NCBI RefSeq assembly: GCF_009801115.1
Contig: NZ_VTOL01000007.1
Span: 62,001-126,000 of the forward strand
Direction of reading: 5' to 3'
Length of the DNA: 64,000 nucleotides
Source of the DNA: Dyadobacter sp. 3J3
GTDB lineage: Bacteria; Bacteroidota; Bacteroidia; Cytophagales; Spirosomataceae
Shown: positions 1 to 9,355 of the stretch, in pieces
Layout of the letters: each line of letters starts with the position of its first letter
Numbering within the stretch: the stretch's first letter is position 1
Position numbers and translations under genes: made by a program
Notes under the pieces: model-generated
The model's input: the letters and a program-made list of their open reading frames with translations, nothing else
Told to the model about the DNA's origin: nothing
Database searches by the model: none

Positions 1-726
1 AATGGTGGAAAAGAAGAAGCGGCACCTCCGGTTTTCTCTTATACTTACACAGGTTATCAGCCAATAAAATGGACATTGGATGACACGTATTATGACGGTG
101 GAACCAGAAATATCAATTCCATCTCCACGATGCGTTATGCAGAAATTTTGCTGAACTATGCAGAAGCAAAAGCAGAATTGAACAAATTAACAGATACAGA
201 CTGGGCATTAACAGTTGGTGCGATTCGTAAAAGAGCGGGCATCACAGGCGGACTATCTGCTGTGCCAGCCGTGGCTGATCCTTACCTGCAAACGAATTAT
301 TTCCCGGGCATTTCCAATCCTGCTATTCTTGAAATCCGTCGTGAAAGAGGAACTGAATTGTGCCTGGAAGGTTTCCGTTTTTACGATATTGTTCGCTGGA
401 AACGCGGTTCTTTGATGGAACAAAAATGGAACGGATTTTATGTTCCGGCTCTCAATACGCCGATGGATCTTAACGAAGACGGCGTGATGGATGTTGCTTT
501 TGTAAAAGGAACTCCTGCATCTCCGGTTGCTGGTGTAACCTATATCAATGTGGCTGAAACGATCAGCGCAGGTCCAAATCCACAGCGTTTATCAAACGAT
601 ACTTCGGGAGAAATTACCTGGTTAAATACCGTTCCGCGCAAATGGGAAGAGAAACATTACCTCTATCCTATTCCTGAAACAGACCGGTTGTTCAATACCA
701 AATTGGGACAAAATCCGGGATGGTAA
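1..726 (+). CDS. RagB/SusD-family outer-membrane lipoprotein, C-terminal part (5' end outside window)
   Basis: The reading frame is open from base 1, so only the last ~241 residues are present. SusD-like proteins are surface lipoproteins that cap a SusC TonB-dependent channel and bind the nutrient. The fragment has the family's C-terminal signatures: the RYAEILLNYAEAKAE helix, ILEIRRERGTELCLEGFRFYDIVRWKRG, and the final YLYPIPETDRLFNTKLGQNPGW. An EF-hand-like acidic loop (DLNEDGVMD) sits just after the conserved RW segment, as in the second SusD of this window. The partner SusC should lie just upstream, outside the window. A secreted hydrolase follows at 939. Family assignment is secure; the substrate is unknown. 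Confidence 0.93.
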   Translation, partial: NGGKEEAAPPVFSYTYTGYQPIKWTLDDTYYDGGTRNINSISTMRYAEILLNYAEAKAELNKLTDTDWALTVGAIRKRAGITGGLSAVPAVADPYLQTNYFPGISNPAILEIRRERGTELCLEGFRFYDIVRWKRGSLMEQKWNGFYVPALNTPMDLNEDGVMDVAFVKGTPASPVAGVTYINVAETISAGPNPQRLSNDTSGEITWLNTVPRKWEEKHYLYPIPETDRLFNTKLGQNPGW

Positions 727-729
727 TTT

Positions 730-839
730 GGCCGTCGGCTTTCGGCGGTCGGCTGTCAGATCCGGGACTGATATAGATTCTATCTTTTCATAGCGTTTCT
801 GATTTCTGATAACTGAAAGCTGATTGCCGAAAGCCGATG
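730..839. repeat. Pair of inverted 7-base-period repeat arrays (heptad locus A)
   Basis: Bases 730-760 read on the minus strand, and bases 801-839 read on the plus strand, both parse into 7-base units of the type GCCGAAA / GCTGATT / GCCGATG. The two arrays are imperfect reverse complements (TCGGCTTTCGGC matches GCCGAAAGCCGA), so about 27 bases could pair across a ~45-base spacer. They lie between the SusD stop and the next gene. The same family recurs at 23316-23429, 28389-28418 and 44823-44853. Confidence 0.75.
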
Positions 840-856
840 TTAATCATAGCACATAG

Positions 857-887
857 AGTAAGGAGTTAAGTATTTTTTCTCCTTACT
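857..887 (+). terminator. Hairpin, weak terminator candidate after SusD-like gene
   Basis: AGTAAGGAG and CTCCTTACT form a perfect 9-bp stem around a 13-base AT-rich loop. There is no clean U-run after it, only TTTATGGTCTTTTT. It could be a terminator of the SusD transcript or a leader hairpin of the gene at 939. Confidence 0.4.
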
Positions 888-938
888 TTATGGTCTTTTT
901 AAAACTAAATTCTATTTCTAATCCTTAATTCTTTTTAA

Positions 939-1781
939 ATGAAAAAATCGCTTCTGATCCTTGCAGCTGTTTTTATGCTGTCGACAGCAAGTTTTGCACA
1001 AAAAACTTCCACGATCAATATTGCATCCTACAACCTTCGTTATGATAACAAAGGCGATGGGATTAACGCCTGGCCGAACCGTAAGGAAATGGTGAAAGGA
1101 CTGGTTCGTTTTCATGAATTTGATATTTTTGGCACACAAGAGGTTTTGATCAATCAGCTACATGATGTGGCTGAATTAACCGAATTTGCTTTTCTTGGAA
1201 AAGGCCGTGATGATGGCAAAGAAGGTGGAGAACATTCTGCTATTTTTTACAAAAAAGATCGTTTCAAAGTTTTAAAAAATGGTGATTTCTGGTTGAGCGA
1301 AACACCGGACAAACCGGGAAAAGGCTGGGATGCTACCTGCTGCAACCGGATCTGTTCATGGGCGAAATTCCAGGATTTGAACACTAAAAAAGAATTCTAT
1401 TTTTTCAACGTTCATTTTGATCATCAAGGTGTAGAAGCGCGTCGCCAGTCAGGAATTCTGATGTTGAAAAAGATGAAGGAAATTGCAGGAAATTCGCCAA
1501 CCATTTTAACCGGCGATTTTAACTCTACGCCTGAAACAGAACAGATCAAAGCCATTCAAACACTTTTAAGCGATTCTCATGAAGTAACAGAACAACCGAA
1601 ATACGGTCCGGAAGGAACTTTCAACAGCTTCAAATTTGATGCACCGATGGTAAATCGTATCGATTATATTTTTGTAAGCAAACCAATCAAGGTTCTAAAA
1701 TATGGAGTTTTGACGGATGCAAAAGAGCAGCGATATCCATCTGATCACCAGCCTGTGGTTATTAAAGCAGTGATTAATTAA
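939..1781 (+). CDS. Secreted endonuclease/exonuclease/phosphatase (EEP) family hydrolase
   Basis: 280 residues with a signal peptide (hydrophobic stretch ending STASFAQ) so the enzyme works in the periplasm or outside. EEP-fold enzymes cut phosphodiester or phosphomonoester bonds with a divalent metal. The family motifs appear in order: IASYNLRYDN (first Asn), GTQEVL (metal-binding Glu), FFNVHFDHQG, LTGDFNSTPE (Asp/Asn of the active site), RIDYIFVS, and the closing SDHQPVV (catalytic Asp-His). Close relatives in Bacteroidota are secreted and sit next to SusC/SusD genes, as here after the SusD at 1-726. Actual substrate (nucleic acid, inositol phosphate, sphingomyelin-type lipid) cannot be read from sequence. 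Confidence 0.9.
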   Translation: MKKSLLILAAVFMLSTASFAQKTSTINIASYNLRYDNKGDGINAWPNRKEMVKGLVRFHEFDIFGTQEVLINQLHDVAELTEFAFLGKGRDDGKEGGEHSAIFYKKDRFKVLKNGDFWLSETPDKPGKGWDATCCNRICSWAKFQDLNTKKEFYFFNVHFDHQGVEARRQSGILMLKKMKEIAGNSPTILTGDFNSTPETEQIKAIQTLLSDSHEVTEQPKYGPEGTFNSFKFDAPMVNRIDYIFVSKPIKVLKYGVLTDAKEQRYPSDHQPVVIKAVIN

Positions 1782-1805
1782 TCTGCATTTATTTTTTCAA
1801 AATAT

Positions 1806-1851
1806 AAAACTGCCGCTGTTTTCCTTAGCCGGAAAACAGCGGCAGTTTTTT
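1806..1851 (+). terminator. Strong intrinsic terminator after EEP hydrolase
   Basis: AAAACTGCCGCTGTTTTCC pairs perfectly with GGAAAACAGCGGCAGTTTT around the loop TTAGCC and is followed by a T-run. The symmetric A and T ends mean it could work on either strand. Confidence 0.9.
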
Positions 1852-2053
1852 GTGATAAATACTCATATCCTTAAAAAAACCATAATACAACTCCCTACTG
1901 TTTTCCAAAAAAATCATTTTATTTTTTTGTTATTAATAAGACCAAACGCCTTCAATTCCTTAATCTAAAATCAACAGGCATTTATTGATAATAGCCGAAT
2001 TTTGCAGAATTCTTACTGATGGGCTATTATAACCCAAAGAATACTGAATCAAT

Positions 2054-2638
2054 ATGAACGCCAGGTATACTCACTTTTCAGACGCAAACCTTCTAGAAAT
2101 TATCCGCACGGACGCTGACAGAAAAGCGTTTGAGGAATTGTATCTCCGTTATTTTGCGCCGTTGTTCAATTATGTTTATTCCCGGATCAACGACCGCTTT
2201 ACATCTCAGGAAATTGTTCAGGAATTGTTTGTAAGCATTTGGCAGAAACGCATAGATTCAAACATTCAGGATTGTAAGTCTTATTTATTTTCTTCGGCAA
2301 AAAAACGGATCATAACGCATTACCGTGCGGAAATGTCCAGGCAAAACCGAAATACTTATTGGGAATCTGCCCGGGAAAGTTCTGCGGAAACTACTTACCA
2401 GGATACATTGGCGCTTGATCTTCAAAACCGCTATCATGAAGCATTACATTTATTACCCGAAAAATGTCGGCAAGTTTTCACTTTGAGCCGTCAGGGAATA
2501 TCTAACCGGGATGTCGCGCTGGAACTTAACATTTCCGAAAAAACGGTTGAACAGCACATTACCAAAGCTTTGCGGATTTTAAAAGTCTATTTGAAAGAAC
2601 ATTTAGCCTACACACTGATCCTGATCAATTTATTTTAA
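2054..2638 (+). CDS. ECF RNA polymerase sigma factor, FecI-like (Bacteroidota type)
   Basis: 194 residues. Sigma region 2 spans about residues 20-90 (FEELYLRYFAPLFNYV, then QEIVQELFVSIWQKR) and region 4 about 130-185 (LPEKCRQVFTLSRQGISNRD, ending in an HTH: ALELNISEKTVEQHITKAL). Such sigma factors switch on a neighbouring SusC/SusD operon when the anti-sigma factor is released by signalling through the STN domain of SusC. The FecR gene follows at 2708, and the SusC at 3903 carries an STN domain, giving the full three-part signalling chain. A C-terminal hydrophobic tail (LAYTLILINLF) is typical of the family. Confidence 0.95.
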   Translation: MNARYTHFSDANLLEIIRTDADRKAFEELYLRYFAPLFNYVYSRINDRFTSQEIVQELFVSIWQKRIDSNIQDCKSYLFSSAKKRIITHYRAEMSRQNRNTYWESARESSAETTYQDTLALDLQNRYHEALHLLPEKCRQVFTLSRQGISNRDVALELNISEKTVEQHITKALRILKVYLKEHLAYTLILINLF

Positions 2639-2707
2639 TATTTTTCTTCCCCAACTAAGGGGTACCGCTTATTGACTCCGACTTAAAGATATCAACCTCT
2701 TTACGCA

Positions 2708-3730
2708 ATGGATAACAAGCCGGAAATATCACCTCAATTACTTGAAAAATATCTTCAGGGATTATGCTCTGATCATGAGAAAAACATTATTGAAAAATGG
2801 TATGCAACTCTGGAAACTCCCGGCCAGTACCTCGAATCCGTAGCAGAGTCTGAAAGAAATGAGCTGTTGGAAAATACACTTAAAAATATTAATCAACAGA
2901 TTGACCTTGAAGAAAATAATACTGAAATCAGAAAATTTCCATGGTCGAGGATAACAGGTATTGCTGCTTCAATTTTGTTTGTCCTGGGTATTTTTTATTA
3001 TCAGTTTGCACCAAAACAATCTTTCGATTCGATTGCGGCCAATGAAAAGGTTAGCAAAAAAGTTGATTTGGTTGAATTCATAAACAATGAATCCCGGATT
3101 GTTCAGCACCAGCTCCCCGACGGAAGTACCGTCTGGATGCACAAAAACGCGATAATTATCTATCCAAAAGTATTTGCAGAAAATAACCGGACCGTAAAAT
3201 TTAAAGGGGAAGGATTTTTTAATGTACAAAAAAATAAAGAAAAACCATTCTCGATCATCAGTGGAGAAATGGTTGTGAAAGTACTCGGTACAAGCTTTAA
3301 TGTCAAAGCAGTTTCAGCAGGAAAACATTTCGAAATCTCCGTGGTTACAGGTCGTGTGGAAGTTTCTGCACCTGATAGTGAATCGAAAACTCAACAGGTC
3401 ATTTTAAAACCAAATCAGCAGGCACTTTTTGAACTGGAATCAAAAAAACTTTCGTTTCAGGAAATGGCCACTTTGCAGAAAAAGGAAATTTATCAATCCA
3501 TCAGCATAACGTTTACACATACACCGTTACGTGATGCAATCCGTCAGCTTGAAAGAAAATTCAATATTTCCATCAAACTTTCCGATCCTGGAATAGCAAA
3601 ATGCAGGATCAGCGGAGACTTTGAGCAACAGCCGCTTCCGGCTATCATGGATATGCTGTGTAAAACGCTGGAAGCGACTTATATCATTAAAGAAAATACG
3701 ATTACCATTCAGGGTGAACCATGTGAATAA
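2708..3730 (+). CDS. FecR-type anti-sigma factor with DUF4974 domain
   Basis: 340 residues. The N-terminal ~80 residues are cytoplasmic and should bind the sigma factor encoded at 2054. One membrane segment (about residues 84-103, ITGIAASILFVLGIFYYQF) follows. The periplasmic part contains the FecR domain (about 110-230: LPDGSTVWMHKNA, VKFKGEGFFNVQKNKEKPF, VVKVLGTSFNVKA, VVTGRVEV) and a C-terminal DUF4974 domain (about 265-337: ITFTHTPLRDAIRQLERKFN, CRISGDFEQQPL), which is related to the STN fold and is expected to touch the STN domain of SusC. Lies 69 bases after the sigma gene. Confidence 0.95.
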   Translation: MDNKPEISPQLLEKYLQGLCSDHEKNIIEKWYATLETPGQYLESVAESERNELLENTLKNINQQIDLEENNTEIRKFPWSRITGIAASILFVLGIFYYQFAPKQSFDSIAANEKVSKKVDLVEFINNESRIVQHQLPDGSTVWMHKNAIIIYPKVFAENNRTVKFKGEGFFNVQKNKEKPFSIISGEMVVKVLGTSFNVKAVSAGKHFEISVVTGRVEVSAPDSESKTQQVILKPNQQALFELESKKLSFQEMATLQKKEIYQSISITFTHTPLRDAIRQLERKFNISIKLSDPGIAKCRISGDFEQQPLPAIMDMLCKTLEATYIIKENTITIQGEPCE

Positions 3731-3902
3731 CGAATCAATTTAACTCAACCAAACCTGCAAAAATCATGAACTAGCGAATTTCCTGCACAAAAAAGCCGGA
3801 AGTGTTCCACCACTCCCGGCCAATGATTCCCTGCCTGCACCGTTCCACCGGCGCAGAACAGATTATTTCTAACAGAGCTTAAACCATTAGACAATCAAAA
3901 TT

Positions 3903-6900
3903 ATGCAAAAATCGGTACCAAACAAGCCATATAACTGGCGACTTCTCATGCGAATAAGTTTACTTCAATGGATTCTTATGGCTTTTCTTGCCAGCGTTAG
4001 TTACGCAAAAGAAAGCTCAGCGCAGTCTATCCTCAACAAGGATATCACCATTCGCTTATCAAATGTACCGATCCAATCGGTTTTGGAACAAATTCAGAAA
4101 GACATCAAGATCAAATTCGTGTACAGTAGCAAGGTTTCTCTTAGCGAACATGTGACGATCAATGCCAGCAAGGCGAAACTCGATCAGGTACTCAACCAGA
4201 TTTTTCTTCCGCATGGAATAGAATATTCGGTAATGAACCAGCAGATCATTCTTTCCAAAAACCGGTTAAATAAGAAAGAATCTGCATTTCCATCTTTGGA
4301 AGAAAAGGTTTTAAATGCACCACTTACCAGGGAAATCAGAGTTAAAGGGAAAGTAATTTCTGCTGACGGAAAAGAGGTTTTACCTGGCGTAAGTGTAGTG
4401 TTGAAAGGCAGCTCAGCCGGAACGACAACGGATGGTGATGGCTTTTTTGAACTTACCGTTCCCAACCTTGAATCTGTTCTGGTTTTCAGCTTTGTGGGGT
4501 ACCTTCCCAAGGAAACAAGAGTTGGAAACCAAACATTTATCGATGTGACTTTAACCGCCGATACCAAAGCTTTAAATGAACTGATCGTCGTAGGTTATGG
4601 TGTCCAGAAGAAAGTAAATCTTACAGGTGCGGTAAGTCAGATCCAGTCAAAAGATCTCGAAAACCGGCCTTTAAATAACATGTCCCAGATTCTTCAGGGC
4701 ATGATTCCCAACCTGAACGTTACATTTTCAACCGGTCGTCCTGGCCAGGGAGGAAACCTGAATGTCCGAGGGGAGACGTCTATCAACGGCGGTGGCCCGC
4801 TGGTTTTGATCGACGGTATTCCCGGTGATATTAACCGGATAAATCCCGGCGACGTAGAAACTGTATCTGTTTTGAAGGATGCAGCAGCTTCGGCAATTTA
4901 TGGTGCACGCGGTGCTTTTGGTGTAATTCTGGTTACAACAAAAATAGCCAAAAGTGGGAAAACCAGTGTTTCATACAGCAACAATTTCGGCTGGTCAACA
5001 CCGACGGTGCGTACTGATTTCCTTACCAACGGTTATGATTATGTCAAAATGAATGACGAAGCTTTTAAAAGAGCTAACGGCAATACGTATACCCGTTATT
5101 CGGATGAGGATTATAAAGAACTGGAAGCCCGTCGTTTTGACAAAACCGAAAATCCGGACCGACCATGGACGGTAGTGAAAAATGTAAATGGAAAAGATAT
5201 TTACAATTACTATGGAAATTATGACTGGTGGAAGGCAGTAATTAACACGACCCAACCATCTAAACAGCATAATCTAAACTTCTCAGGAGGGACTGAAAAG
5301 GTTAATTACTTCATTTCAGGATCTACTTATTCAAAAGAAGGGATGATGAAACTAAATACGGACAAGTTTACCTCTTATACATTCAGAGCCAAAATAAATG
5401 CTCAGTTAACTCCCTGGTTAAAAATCAGCAATAACACCCAGTATTTTGACTCAAAATATAAATATCCAGGTTTGGAAGGCGGTGGAAACGAAAACTTCGT
5501 TGGAATTACTGTTCATGCCATACCTGCTTATGCTCCGCAAAATCCAGACGGGACAGCGACATACAATACGTTAAAAAATAATTATTCAATCGGTGATGGA
5601 TTGTTTGCCAATCTTATGAAAGGCGTAGCTGGCGGTGAAAAAAAAGCACATGAGTTTACAACCATTAATTCGATGACAGTGGATCTGACAAAGAATTGGA
5701 ATATTGTTGCCAATCACTCCTATTCTTTTTATATCGCTGACGACTGGTACCGTTCAGCAGTTGCTCAATACTCTATTCAACCCGGTATCCTGGCCGCTGT
5801 TCCAAACTTCAATACCGATCAGCTGAAAAAGACCTTCTGGTTTGATCCTACGAATGTTGTCAATGTTTTTTCTTCTTTCAACCACACTTTTGGCAAACAT
5901 TATTTTGGAGCTACTGCGGGTATTAATTATGAAACAAAAAAACACCAACGGTTATTCGGAGCGCGTAAAAACCTGCTTTCTGAAAGTCTGAATGACCTGA
6001 ACTTAGGAACCGGCGAGCAGCTTGCAACAGGAGATTCTTATCAATATGAATTGTTTGGAGCTTTTTTTCGGGTCAACTACGATTACCTTGGAAAATATCT
6101 TTTGGAAGTGAACGGCCGCTATGACGGAACTTCAAGATTCGGAGCCGGGAAACGTTATGGATTTTTCCCTTCGGTTTCTGCGGGATGGAGAATCAGTGAA
6201 GAAAGATTTTTCGAATCAGCCAAAGAAGTTGTTAACAATTTGAAAATCAGAGCATCTTACGGAACCTTAGGAAATCAACTGCCGCCAAACAACAACTCGG
6301 CAAGTTACTATCCCTACATTTCCATCATGCCAACGGCGCAGTCCAGCTGGATCAATAATGGGCAAAAACTAACTTATGTAAACAGCCCAAATCCAATTTC
6401 TCCAAACCTTACCTGGGAAAAAGCCACAACTTCCAACATCGGTCTGGATATGGATTTGTTGAAAAACCGTTTGAATCTTGCGTTTGACGGCTATATCCGT
6501 AAAACCACGGATATGCTTATTCCCGGTAAAGTACTGCCGCTTGTTTATGGAGCGCCGGTTCCAACCCAAAACGCGGGTGATTTAAAAACAAAAGGTTTTG
6601 AACTGGCCATTTCCTGGCGCGACCAGTTTAAACTTGCCGGAAAAGCCTTCTCTTACAACGCAACTTTTAATGTTTCAGATTCAAAATCAACGATTACCAA
6701 ATTTGATAATCCCAATAAATTGCTTTCAAGCCATTACGTAGGGGAAGTTATCGGTGATATGTGGGGTTACTCGCTTGATGGTTTTTTCAAAAGCAACGAA
6801 GAGGCCCAGGCTTATCAGGTTGACCAGGCGCTTGTAAACAAACAACGTTTGAGCGCCGCGGGAGAATGGAGCAAATTACAGGCAGGAGATATCAAATTCA

Positions 6901-7502
6901 TTGATAAAGATGGCAATAACAAAATCGATCAGGGTGCCAATACCTTGGAAAATCATGGTGATTTGAAAAAAATTGGTAACAACAAGGCGCGTTATCGTTA
7001 TGGTTTGAATCTTGGTGCTTCCTGGAATGGCTTTGATTTCTCGACACTTACCCAAGGAATTCTTAGAAAAAACTGGTATCCGGGCAATAATGCGGATAAA
7101 TTCTGGGGCCCCTATTCACGTCCCTATTATTCTTTTATTCCAAAAGATTTTGAAAAGGATGTATGGACTCCTGAAAAACCAGATTCTTATTTTCCTGTTT
7201 TGAGAGGTTACACGGCGTTAAATGGCGGTGGTGATTTAAATGCTCCTAACGACAAATATGTTCAGAACGCTGGGTATCTGCGACTTAAAAATGTTGTGAT
7301 CGGTTATACATTTCCATCAAAACTTACCCAAAAACTTCACATTCCAAAAGCGCGGGTTTATGTGAGCGGCGAAAACCTGCTTACCTATACACCGCTCAGA
7401 TCCAAATACATAGATCCGGAACAACTTGACGGCGATACGACAAATGGCAGAACTTACCCCTTGTCCAAAACATTTTCAGTCGGCCTGAGCCTCAATTTTT
7501 AA
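3903..7502 (+). CDS. SusC/RagA-family TonB-dependent transporter with N-terminal STN signalling domain
   Basis: 1199 residues. Layout: signal peptide (about 1-40, ending YAKESSAQ), STN domain (about 47-108: ITIRLSNVPIQSVLEQI, VTINASKAKLDQVLNQI), a carboxypeptidase-regulatory-like domain (about 147-225: VKGKVISADGKEVLPGVSV), the SusC plug with signature VVGYGVQKKVNLTGAVS, and a 22-strand-type barrel ending SKTFSVGLSLNF. It imports a ligand across the outer membrane using TonB energy, and the STN domain signals to FecR (2708). An acidic metal-loop-like stretch DKDGNNKID occurs near residue 1000. The cognate SusD begins 24 bases downstream. Substrate unknown. Confidence 0.96.
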   Translation: MQKSVPNKPYNWRLLMRISLLQWILMAFLASVSYAKESSAQSILNKDITIRLSNVPIQSVLEQIQKDIKIKFVYSSKVSLSEHVTINASKAKLDQVLNQIFLPHGIEYSVMNQQIILSKNRLNKKESAFPSLEEKVLNAPLTREIRVKGKVISADGKEVLPGVSVVLKGSSAGTTTDGDGFFELTVPNLESVLVFSFVGYLPKETRVGNQTFIDVTLTADTKALNELIVVGYGVQKKVNLTGAVSQIQSKDLENRPLNNMSQILQGMIPNLNVTFSTGRPGQGGNLNVRGETSINGGGPLVLIDGIPGDINRINPGDVETVSVLKDAAASAIYGARGAFGVILVTTKIAKSGKTSVSYSNNFGWSTPTVRTDFLTNGYDYVKMNDEAFKRANGNTYTRYSDEDYKELEARRFDKTENPDRPWTVVKNVNGKDIYNYYGNYDWWKAVINTTQPSKQHNLNFSGGTEKVNYFISGSTYSKEGMMKLNTDKFTSYTFRAKINAQLTPWLKISNNTQYFDSKYKYPGLEGGGNENFVGITVHAIPAYAPQNPDGTATYNTLKNNYSIGDGLFANLMKGVAGGEKKAHEFTTINSMTVDLTKNWNIVANHSYSFYIADDWYRSAVAQYSIQPGILAAVPNFNTDQLKKTFWFDPTNVVNVFSSFNHTFGKHYFGATAGINYETKKHQRLFGARKNLLSESLNDLNLGTGEQLATGDSYQYELFGAFFRVNYDYLGKYLLEVNGRYDGTSRFGAGKRYGFFPSVSAGWRISEERFFESAKEVVNNLKIRASYGTLGNQLPPNNNSASYYPYISIMPTAQSSWINNGQKLTYVNSPNPISPNLTWEKATTSNIGLDMDLLKNRLNLAFDGYIRKTTDMLIPGKVLPLVYGAPVPTQNAGDLKTKGFELAISWRDQFKLAGKAFSYNATFNVSDSKSTITKFDNPNKLLSSHYVGEVIGDMWGYSLDGFFKSNEEAQAYQVDQALVNKQRLSAAGEWSKLQAGDIKFIDKDGNNKIDQGANTLENHGDLKKIGNNKARYRYGLNLGASWNGFDFSTLTQGILRKNWYPGNNADKFWGPYSRPYYSFIPKDFEKDVWTPEKPDSYFPVLRGYTALNGGGDLNAPNDKYVQNAGYLRLKNVVIGYTFPSKLTQKLHIPKARVYVSGENLLTYTPLRSKYIDPEQLDGDTTNGRTYPLSKTFSVGLSLNF

Positions 7503-7526
7503 ACCTGGTATTAACGAGTCATAACA

Positions 7527-9254
7527 ATGAAAAAAATACTTTTAACACTAGCCATAGCAATCGGGATGGTTTCCTGTAATCTGGACCAGCTTCCCGAAGA
7601 TGCTATCTCGCCGGAAACGTTTTTCAAAACGGAAAACGACCTGATTCTTTATACCAATTCATTTTACAGCGTGCTGCCATCTGCCGAAGATGTGTACAAT
7701 GAGGATGTTGACAATGTAGTAAAAAACAGTCTTCGCGATGAGCTTCAGGGAACGCGCGTGGTACCTACCAGCGATGGTGGCTGGAAATGGGATCCGCTAC
7801 GAAATATCAATTATTTCCTTGCTAATTCTGACAAATGTGCCGATAAAAAAGCGGTGGCCAAATACAACGGAGTTGCCCGTTTTTTTCGTGCTTATTTTTA
7901 TTTTAACATGGTAAAGAAATTTGGTGATGTTCCATGGTATTCCAAAGCGATCGAATCAAATGATCAGGAAATGTTGAACAAAGCCCGAGATCCGCGTGCG
8001 ATGGTGATGGATTCTGTTTTGGCCGATCTTGATTACGCGATTGCAAATCTGGACGGATCACGTCAGGTAACTATGATCACGAAATGGACTGCGCTGGCTT
8101 TAAAATCAAGGATGGGTTTGTATGAAGGAACGTTCCGGAAATATCATCCGGAATTCAAACTTTCAGGCTCGGATAAATTTCTGGATGCCAGTATTTCTGC
8201 TTCGGAGGATTTGATGAAAAACAGTGGATATACGATTTATAAAGCGACTCCGTCGACAGCCTATCAGAAATTCTTTTCTTCCGACAATGCAATTGCCGAC
8301 GAAGTGATACTGGCACGGGATTTCAGTGATGAATTACAGGTTTATCATAACCTTAATTATTACACGATGACTGCATCTTATGGAAAACCTGGCCTGGAAA
8401 AGAAACTGGTTAACAGTTATCTGATGGCAGATGGATCGAGATTTACGGATATCAAAGGGTATGAAACCATGCAGTTTTATGACGAAGTACAAAAAAGAGA
8501 CCCACGTTTAACCCAAACAATACGGACTCCCGGCTATACCCGAATTGGAGAAACGGCACCACTTGTGCAGGAGTTTGGCGCTACGGTAACCGGTTACCAA
8601 TTGATCAAATTTGTGTCGGCGCCAAAATGGGATACTTTTAGTAAGGATATTACGGATATGCCAATTTTCCGTTACGGAGAAGTTTTGATGAATTATGCCG
8701 AAGCAAAAGCTGAAAGAGGCACATTGACTCAAGGCGATCTTGACAAATCTACCAAACTGACCCGTGATCGCGTGGGTATGCCCAACATCAACATGGCAAT
8801 GGCAAACAGCAATCCGGATCCTTACCAGGCGCAGCAATATTCCCAAATTACAGGAAGTAATGTGGGTGTAATTCTGGAAATCAGACGCGAAAGACGTGTG
8901 GAACTTGTGATGGAAAATTTCTTCCGCTGGGATGATATTATTCGCTGGAAAGAAGGTCAGATTTTGACAAAACAATACAAAGGAATGTATTTCCCCGGCC
9001 CCGGAAGTTATGATCTTGACAAAAACGGTAAGGTTGACCTGGTTATTTATGAAGGCGATAAACCAACGGTTCCCGGTGCTCAGATCCTGAAATTGGGAAG
9101 CGAGATTTTACTCGAAAACGGCAACAAAGGCGGAAACATTGTGATCAACGAGCATATTACCAAAAAGTTTAATGAAGCACGGGATTACCTCTATCCAATC
9201 CCGACACAGGAACTTTTGCTGAATCCAAAACTGGTTCAAAACCCAAACTGGTGA
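7527..9254 (+). CDS. RagB/SusD-family nutrient-binding outer-membrane lipoprotein
   Basis: 575 residues, lipoprotein signal (LTLAIAIGMVSCNLDQLPED, lipobox ending at Cys17) so anchored at the outer membrane. Family marks: early segment LDQLPEDAISPETFF, the TPR-like helices ARFFRAYFYFNMVKKFGDVP, MNYAEAKAERG, ILEIRRERRVELVMEN FFRWDDIIRWKEG, and the end YLYPIPTQELLLNPKLVQNP. It is the lid of the SusC channel encoded just upstream. Like the partial SusD at 1-726 it has an EF-hand-like loop (DLDKNGKVD), so the two belong to the same subgroup. No glycan-processing enzyme adjoins; a metallophosphoesterase does. Confidence 0.96.
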   Translation: MKKILLTLAIAIGMVSCNLDQLPEDAISPETFFKTENDLILYTNSFYSVLPSAEDVYNEDVDNVVKNSLRDELQGTRVVPTSDGGWKWDPLRNINYFLANSDKCADKKAVAKYNGVARFFRAYFYFNMVKKFGDVPWYSKAIESNDQEMLNKARDPRAMVMDSVLADLDYAIANLDGSRQVTMITKWTALALKSRMGLYEGTFRKYHPEFKLSGSDKFLDASISASEDLMKNSGYTIYKATPSTAYQKFFSSDNAIADEVILARDFSDELQVYHNLNYYTMTASYGKPGLEKKLVNSYLMADGSRFTDIKGYETMQFYDEVQKRDPRLTQTIRTPGYTRIGETAPLVQEFGATVTGYQLIKFVSAPKWDTFSKDITDMPIFRYGEVLMNYAEAKAERGTLTQGDLDKSTKLTRDRVGMPNINMAMANSNPDPYQAQQYSQITGSNVGVILEIRRERRVELVMENFFRWDDIIRWKEGQILTKQYKGMYFPGPGSYDLDKNGKVDLVIYEGDKPTVPGAQILKLGSEILLENGNKGGNIVINEHITKKFNEARDYLYPIPTQELLLNPKLVQNPNW

Positions 9255-9276
9255 TCCGGTAAGTATTAATATCAAT

Positions 9277-9310
9277 AGCAGTTCTCGTTAAAATTTTGAT
9301 GAGGACTGCT
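9277..9310 (+). other. Hairpin between susD-like and metallophosphoesterase genes
   Basis: AGCAGTTCTC pairs with GAGGACTGCT (one G-U pair) around a 14-base AT-rich loop. No T-run follows, so it may be an mRNA processing or stabilising hairpin rather than a terminator; the downstream phosphoesterase could be read through from the SusCD operon. Confidence 0.35.
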
Positions 9311-9355
9311 TATAACAAATAAGTTTCTAAATACTATTCCTAAATTCTTACCAAA

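Noticed and set aside
8508-8975. 155-codon open frame on the minus strand inside the SusD gene
   Set aside because: It is fully antisense to a well-conserved SusD gene and its translation has no family features; a by-product of codon use.
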